Below, in pieces: positions 61,137 to 64,000 of a DNA stretch of 64,000 bases. Origin of the DNA: Prochlorococcus marinus str. MIT 9201 (GTDB lineage Bacteria > Cyanobacteriota > Cyanobacteriia > PCC-6307 > Cyanobiaceae); contig NZ_JNAL01000007.1 of the NCBI RefSeq assembly GCF_000759955.1, forward strand, positions 150,647-214,646, in the 5' to 3' direction. A program made the position numbers and the translations under genes. The notes under the pieces were generated by a model. That model was not told the DNA's origin and did no database searches. It worked only from the letters and a program-made list of their open reading frames with translations. Each line of letters opens with the position of its first letter. Within the stretch, counting starts at the first letter, position 1.

Positions 61137-61715
61137 TTAAACTGCCTCACTATGATTTGCGAGTAGCCTTTCAACTTCTTCAAAACCATCTCTAGCTGAA
61201 TTTATTGCAAGTTCCTCGCTAACTTTTTCTTCTGATATTAATTTTGCTGATACTTTCTTTAAAAGAGTTTCTTTCTTCTCTCTCAGTGAACAAACTATTT
61301 CTTCTTCAATGATAGATTTTATTGCTTTAGAAATTATTTTTTTATCATTTGCTTCCTCAAATGTGCCCTGGACTAATTCTTGAATAAATAACCGATGCAC
61401 CTCACTACTCCTTAAAAAGCTTTCTGTGGCATTAATAATTCCTTCAACAAGAGCTTCATCAGGTTCGGAATCATTTTCTGCCAGCTTAAATTCCCAATCT
61501 AAATGCCTTCTTTGCCAACCTGCCGAGTGGAGACTGGGCATTACTGTCTGTGAATAAGTATCAACTGACATTTCATAAATTCTCTCTGCTAATTTCTCAC
61601 ACCAGTCTTTACCATGTTTTTCTAGATTTTTCTGCATAGCTTGTCTTGGTACAGCATGACCACCATGATGACTATGACATACTCCATCGGGACATTCGAT
61701 TGCTTTTATACTCAT
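61137..61715 (-). CDS. Conserved cyanobacterial protein with His-rich start
   Basis: The 192-residue protein begins MSIKAIECPDGVCHSHHGGHAV, a short stretch with two Cys and four His that could bind a metal. This is followed by a helical region with LEKHGKDWCEKLAERIYEMS, then SLHSAGWQRRHLDWEF, and long helices rich in Glu and Lys to the end. I know no function. The 120-bp spacer divergent to pntA probably holds both promoters. The N-terminal Cys/His cluster is the most telling part. Confidence 0.68.
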   Translation of the reverse strand: MSIKAIECPDGVCHSHHGGHAVPRQAMQKNLEKHGKDWCEKLAERIYEMSVDTYSQTVMPSLHSAGWQRRHLDWEFKLAENDSEPDEALVEGIINATESFLRSSEVHRLFIQELVQGTFEEANDKKIISKAIKSIIEEEIVCSLREKKETLLKKVSAKLISEEKVSEELAINSARDGFEEVERLLANHSEAV

Positions 61716-61842
61716 TGGATTATTTAGTACCTACATATTCTAGATAGCTATTTTTTATAGAAAAGAAAATATATTTTTAACAAATATCCAAGACTTTTGA
61801 CTTTATTCAATTTATATTTAAAATGTTAAAAAAAAAAATAAA

Positions 61843-62973
61843 TTGACAAAGATACTTATTCCTTCCGAAACAAGCTCTGGTGAGAGGAGAGTTTCAGCTA
61901 CACCAGAAGCAGTAAAGAAATTAAAAAGCCTTGGATGTGATGTTTATATTGAAACTTCAGCAGGAAAATTATCAGGATTTAGTGACTTATCATATGAAGA
62001 ATCGGGCGGAATAATAATAAGTGACTTTGATCAAAAAATTTGGGGTGAAGCGGACTTAATTTTTTGTGTTCAAACTCCATCAGAGGATAATTTAACTAAA
62101 TTAAAAAAAGGCGCTATTCTTCTTGGTCTTCTTAACCCATACGGTAATAAGGAGCTTCTCAGGATTATAAGTAATAATAAGATTTCAGCTTTATCACTAG
62201 AGTTGCTTCCAAGGATTAGTAGAGCTCAATCATCTGATGTTCTTTCTTCACAGGCTAATATCGCTGGATATAAAGCAGTTCTTTTAGCTGCAAGTGAGTT
62301 AGATAGATATTTCCCAATGCTTATGACTGCAGCAGGCACAGTTCAACCCGCAAAAGTAGTTGTTCTCGGTGGAGGCGTTGCAGGATTGCAGGCAGTTGCC
62401 ACAGCAAAAAGACTTGGTGCAATAGTATTTGTATCTGATATTAGACCTGCTGTTAAGGAACAAGTAGAGTCTCTCGGAGCAAGATTTATAGAACTTCCTG
62501 AAGTGGATGAAAAACCTGGAGAGGCTGGAGGTTATGCAAAAGCTGTCACAGCTGAATTCCTTTCAAAACAGAAGGCTACGCTAACTAAATATTTATCTGA
62601 AGCTGATGTTGCTATATGTACTGCGCAAGTTCTTGGTAAAAAGGCTCCTGTTTTAATAGATTCTCCCATGATTAAAAAAATGAGGCCTGGTGCAGTAGTG
62701 ATTGATTTGGCAGTTTCTCAGGGAGGTAATTGTGAAGGAACAAAATCAAATGAAACTATTATTAAAGATGGGGTAAAACTGATAGGAGCTGGCGAATTGC
62801 CAGCATCAGTTCCCTATGATGCAAGTTCACTTTATGCTAAGAACTTAACATCTTTAATTACACCTTTTATAAAAGATGGTGTAATTAAATTAGAAAAAGA
62901 GGATGAACTCATTTCTGGATGTTTATTAAGCGATGAAGGAGTTGTTCTTCAAAATAAAGTTTTTGAAAATTGA
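61843..62973 (+). CDS. pntA: NAD(P) transhydrogenase alpha subunit, part 1
   Basis: NAD(H)-binding domain I of the proton-pumping transhydrogenase that exchanges reducing power between NADH and NADP. The 376-residue protein begins TKILIPSETSSGERRVSATPE and contains AAGTVQPAKVVVLGGGVAGLQAVATAKRLGA (read in parts), the Rossmann motif GGGVAG near 178-183, and the QVLGKKAPVLI segment. In cyanobacteria, domain I is encoded apart from the first membrane helices, as here. Start is TTG at 61843, since no ATG lies upstream in frame. First of three operon genes. Confidence 0.95.
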   Translation: MTKILIPSETSSGERRVSATPEAVKKLKSLGCDVYIETSAGKLSGFSDLSYEESGGIIISDFDQKIWGEADLIFCVQTPSEDNLTKLKKGAILLGLLNPYGNKELLRIISNNKISALSLELLPRISRAQSSDVLSSQANIAGYKAVLLAASELDRYFPMLMTAAGTVQPAKVVVLGGGVAGLQAVATAKRLGAIVFVSDIRPAVKEQVESLGARFIELPEVDEKPGEAGGYAKAVTAEFLSKQKATLTKYLSEADVAICTAQVLGKKAPVLIDSPMIKKMRPGAVVIDLAVSQGGNCEGTKSNETIIKDGVKLIGAGELPASVPYDASSLYAKNLTSLITPFIKDGVIKLEKEDELISGCLLSDEGVVLQNKVFEN

Positions 62974-62985
62974 GGTTTTAAAATT

Positions 62986-63279
62986 ATGTCTTTTATAAGT
63001 CTTCTTTGGGTTCTTTTACTTGGTAGTTTATTAGGCCTTGAGTTAATTGGAAAAGTTCCTCCTACTCTTCACACACCTTTAATGAGTGGAGCAAATGCAA
63101 TTTCAGGAATAACAATGTTGGCAGCATTGACTTTGATTGTTAAAGCAGAAGGTAACATTCCACTTTTAATCATTGGTTCAATTTCTCTTGGATTTGCTCT
63201 TTTCAATGTTGTAGGCGGCTTTTTTGTAACTGATCGAATGCTCGCGATGTTTAGTCGTAAACCATCAAATAAAAAGTAA
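62986..63279 (+). CDS. NAD(P) transhydrogenase alpha subunit, part 2
   Basis: A 97-residue membrane protein with three or four helices: SLLWVLLLGSLLGLELIGKVPPTLHTPLMSGANAISGI (read in parts), the VPPTLHTPLMSGANAISG block being the signature of this transhydrogenase domain, and a C-terminal FFVTDRMLAMF. It forms part of the proton channel. It lies 12 bp after part 1 and 8 bp before pntB on one strand, as in other cyanobacteria. Confidence 0.93.
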   Translation: MSFISLLWVLLLGSLLGLELIGKVPPTLHTPLMSGANAISGITMLAALTLIVKAEGNIPLLIIGSISLGFALFNVVGGFFVTDRMLAMFSRKPSNKK

Positions 63280-63287
63280 TTTTTAGT

Positions 63288-64000
63288 ATGAATCTACCTG
63301 TAATCATTAAATTCGTTATTGACCTTCTAGCTGTACTTTTACTGGCTTTGGGAATAAAAGGATTGTCAAAAGTAAAATCGGCGAGAGATGCCAATAGATT
63401 AGCTGCATTCGCAATGTCGCTATCAGTAGTAGGATTGCTTTCTTATTATTTGGGTACATCTGGAATTGCGATTCAGTCTTGGATCTGGATAATAATTGGA
63501 TCAATTGTAGGTAGTTTATTCGGAGCAATACTCGCAAAAAAAGTACCCATGACTTCGATGCCTGAGACAGTTGCATTGTTCAATGGTTGTGGAGGAATGT
63601 CTTCGCTTTTAGTGGCATTGGGAGTAGCTATTTTTCCAATTTCAAATAGTTTAGAAAAAATTGATTTTTTCAAGTCACTGATTAATGAGGTTTCTATATC
63701 TGTTTCTATATTTGTAGGTGCCATAACTTTCACAGGTTCAATTGTGGCAATGGCAAAGTTACAGGGTTGGTTGTCAACTCCAGGATGGACACAGAGCAAA
63801 GTTAGACATTTTGTAAATATTGTTTTTGCAGTTGCTTCCTTGATAGCCTTTTTTGACTTGATAAACGGCAATACAAATTCAATTTGGCTTTTAGTTATAG
63901 TTTCTTCTTTATTAGGTATCGGAGTTACCTTGCCAATTGGTGGAGCAGATATGCCAGTTGTCATATCTTTATTAAATAGCTATTCAGGGATTGCAGCAGC
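63288..64000 (+). CDS. pntB: NAD(P) transhydrogenase beta subunit, N-terminal part (3' cut by window)
   Basis: Reads from ATG at 63288 (MNLPVIIKFVIDLLAVLLLALG) without a stop to the end of the window, giving 237 codons of roughly 470. The visible part holds about seven membrane helices and the conserved MTSMPETVALFNGCGGMSSLLVALG block, with the proton-path residues of the family, and then GADMPVVISLLNSYSG just before the cut. The NADP-binding domain III lies beyond. Third gene of the operon. A minus-strand reading over the same DNA is a shadow. Confidence 0.93.
   Translation, partial: MNLPVIIKFVIDLLAVLLLALGIKGLSKVKSARDANRLAAFAMSLSVVGLLSYYLGTSGIAIQSWIWIIIGSIVGSLFGAILAKKVPMTSMPETVALFNGCGGMSSLLVALGVAIFPISNSLEKIDFFKSLINEVSISVSIFVGAITFTGSIVAMAKLQGWLSTPGWTQSKVRHFVNIVFAVASLIAFFDLINGNTNSIWLLVIVSSLLGIGVTLPIGGADMPVVISLLNSYSGIAA

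Noticed and set aside
63316..63964. Two minus-strand frames over pntB
   Set aside because: Shadows of the clearly coding pntB frame on the plus strand.

Overview
The window is AT-rich chromosomal DNA from a marine picocyanobacterium, almost certainly a high-light Prochlorococcus. The evidence is psbD/psbC, ycf4, petM and a ycf39-like gene, a Pcb-type chlorophyll-binding antenna in place of any phycobilisome gene, NTRC, pntA split in two, very short intergenic gaps and many small picocyanobacterial proteins of unknown function. The strain is not determined here. No gene-free stretch exceeds about 255 bases.

Region 1 (1-19.65 kb) is a surface-polysaccharide island. It holds nucleotide-sugar enzymes (GDP-mannose pyrophosphorylase, GDP-mannose dehydratase, GDP-fucose synthase, UDP-glucose dehydrogenase, UDP-glucuronate-type epimerase, GalE and UDP-galactopyranose mutase). 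It also holds four glycosyltransferases, two polyprenyl-phosphate sugar-1-phosphate transferases, an MsbA/PglK-like ABC exporter, an O-antigen ligase/polymerase-like membrane protein, a DUF3431 protein and the tail of a fatty acid hydroxylase-family gene. The set implies a glycan that could contain fucose, uronic acids and galactofuranose. A tRNA-Arg(TCT) gene marks the edge; beyond it the content is core genome.

Region 2 (19.7-33.3 kb) is housekeeping: an HTH protein, a LapA-like membrane protein, rsmI, cysQ, pnp, rpsN, rseP, serS, a Ycf46-like AAA ATPase, the rpmH-rnpA-PH-domain-yidC cluster, a DUF2808 protein, aroH and sppA. Nearly all lie on the minus strand.

Region 3 (33.3-39.8 kb) has a plus-strand trio (DMT permease, a glycosyltransferase resembling tetrahydrobiopterin glucosyltransferase, an ArnT-like glycosyltransferase). 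It is followed by small minus-strand genes, including an AEC permease with no canonical start, a SemiSWEET transporter and a peroxiredoxin-fold protein.

Region 4 (39.9-51.4 kb) is rich in iron-linked functions: flavodoxin next to a Pcb/IsiA-family antenna, a Som-type porin with the decayed tail of a second copy behind it, a PiuC-like dioxygenase divergent from an iron-binding FutA/IdiA protein, and cobQ coupled to a 2Fe-2S ferredoxin. DUF3386, a MIF-like tautomerase, DUF1824, glyQ and tRNA-Ser(CGA) lie among them.

Region 5 (51.5-64 kb) carries maf, psbC/psbD, ycf4, a lipoprotein-like cyclophilin, ilvH, an alpha/beta hydrolase, petM, ycf39-like, infA, NTRC, conserved unknowns and the pntA1-pntA2-pntB operon, with pntB cut by the window end. 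The most useful second-look items are the porin relic, two genes whose coding extends upstream of any normal start codon, the Big_2-like insert in YidC, the iron-stress neighbourhood and the cobQ-ferredoxin coupling.
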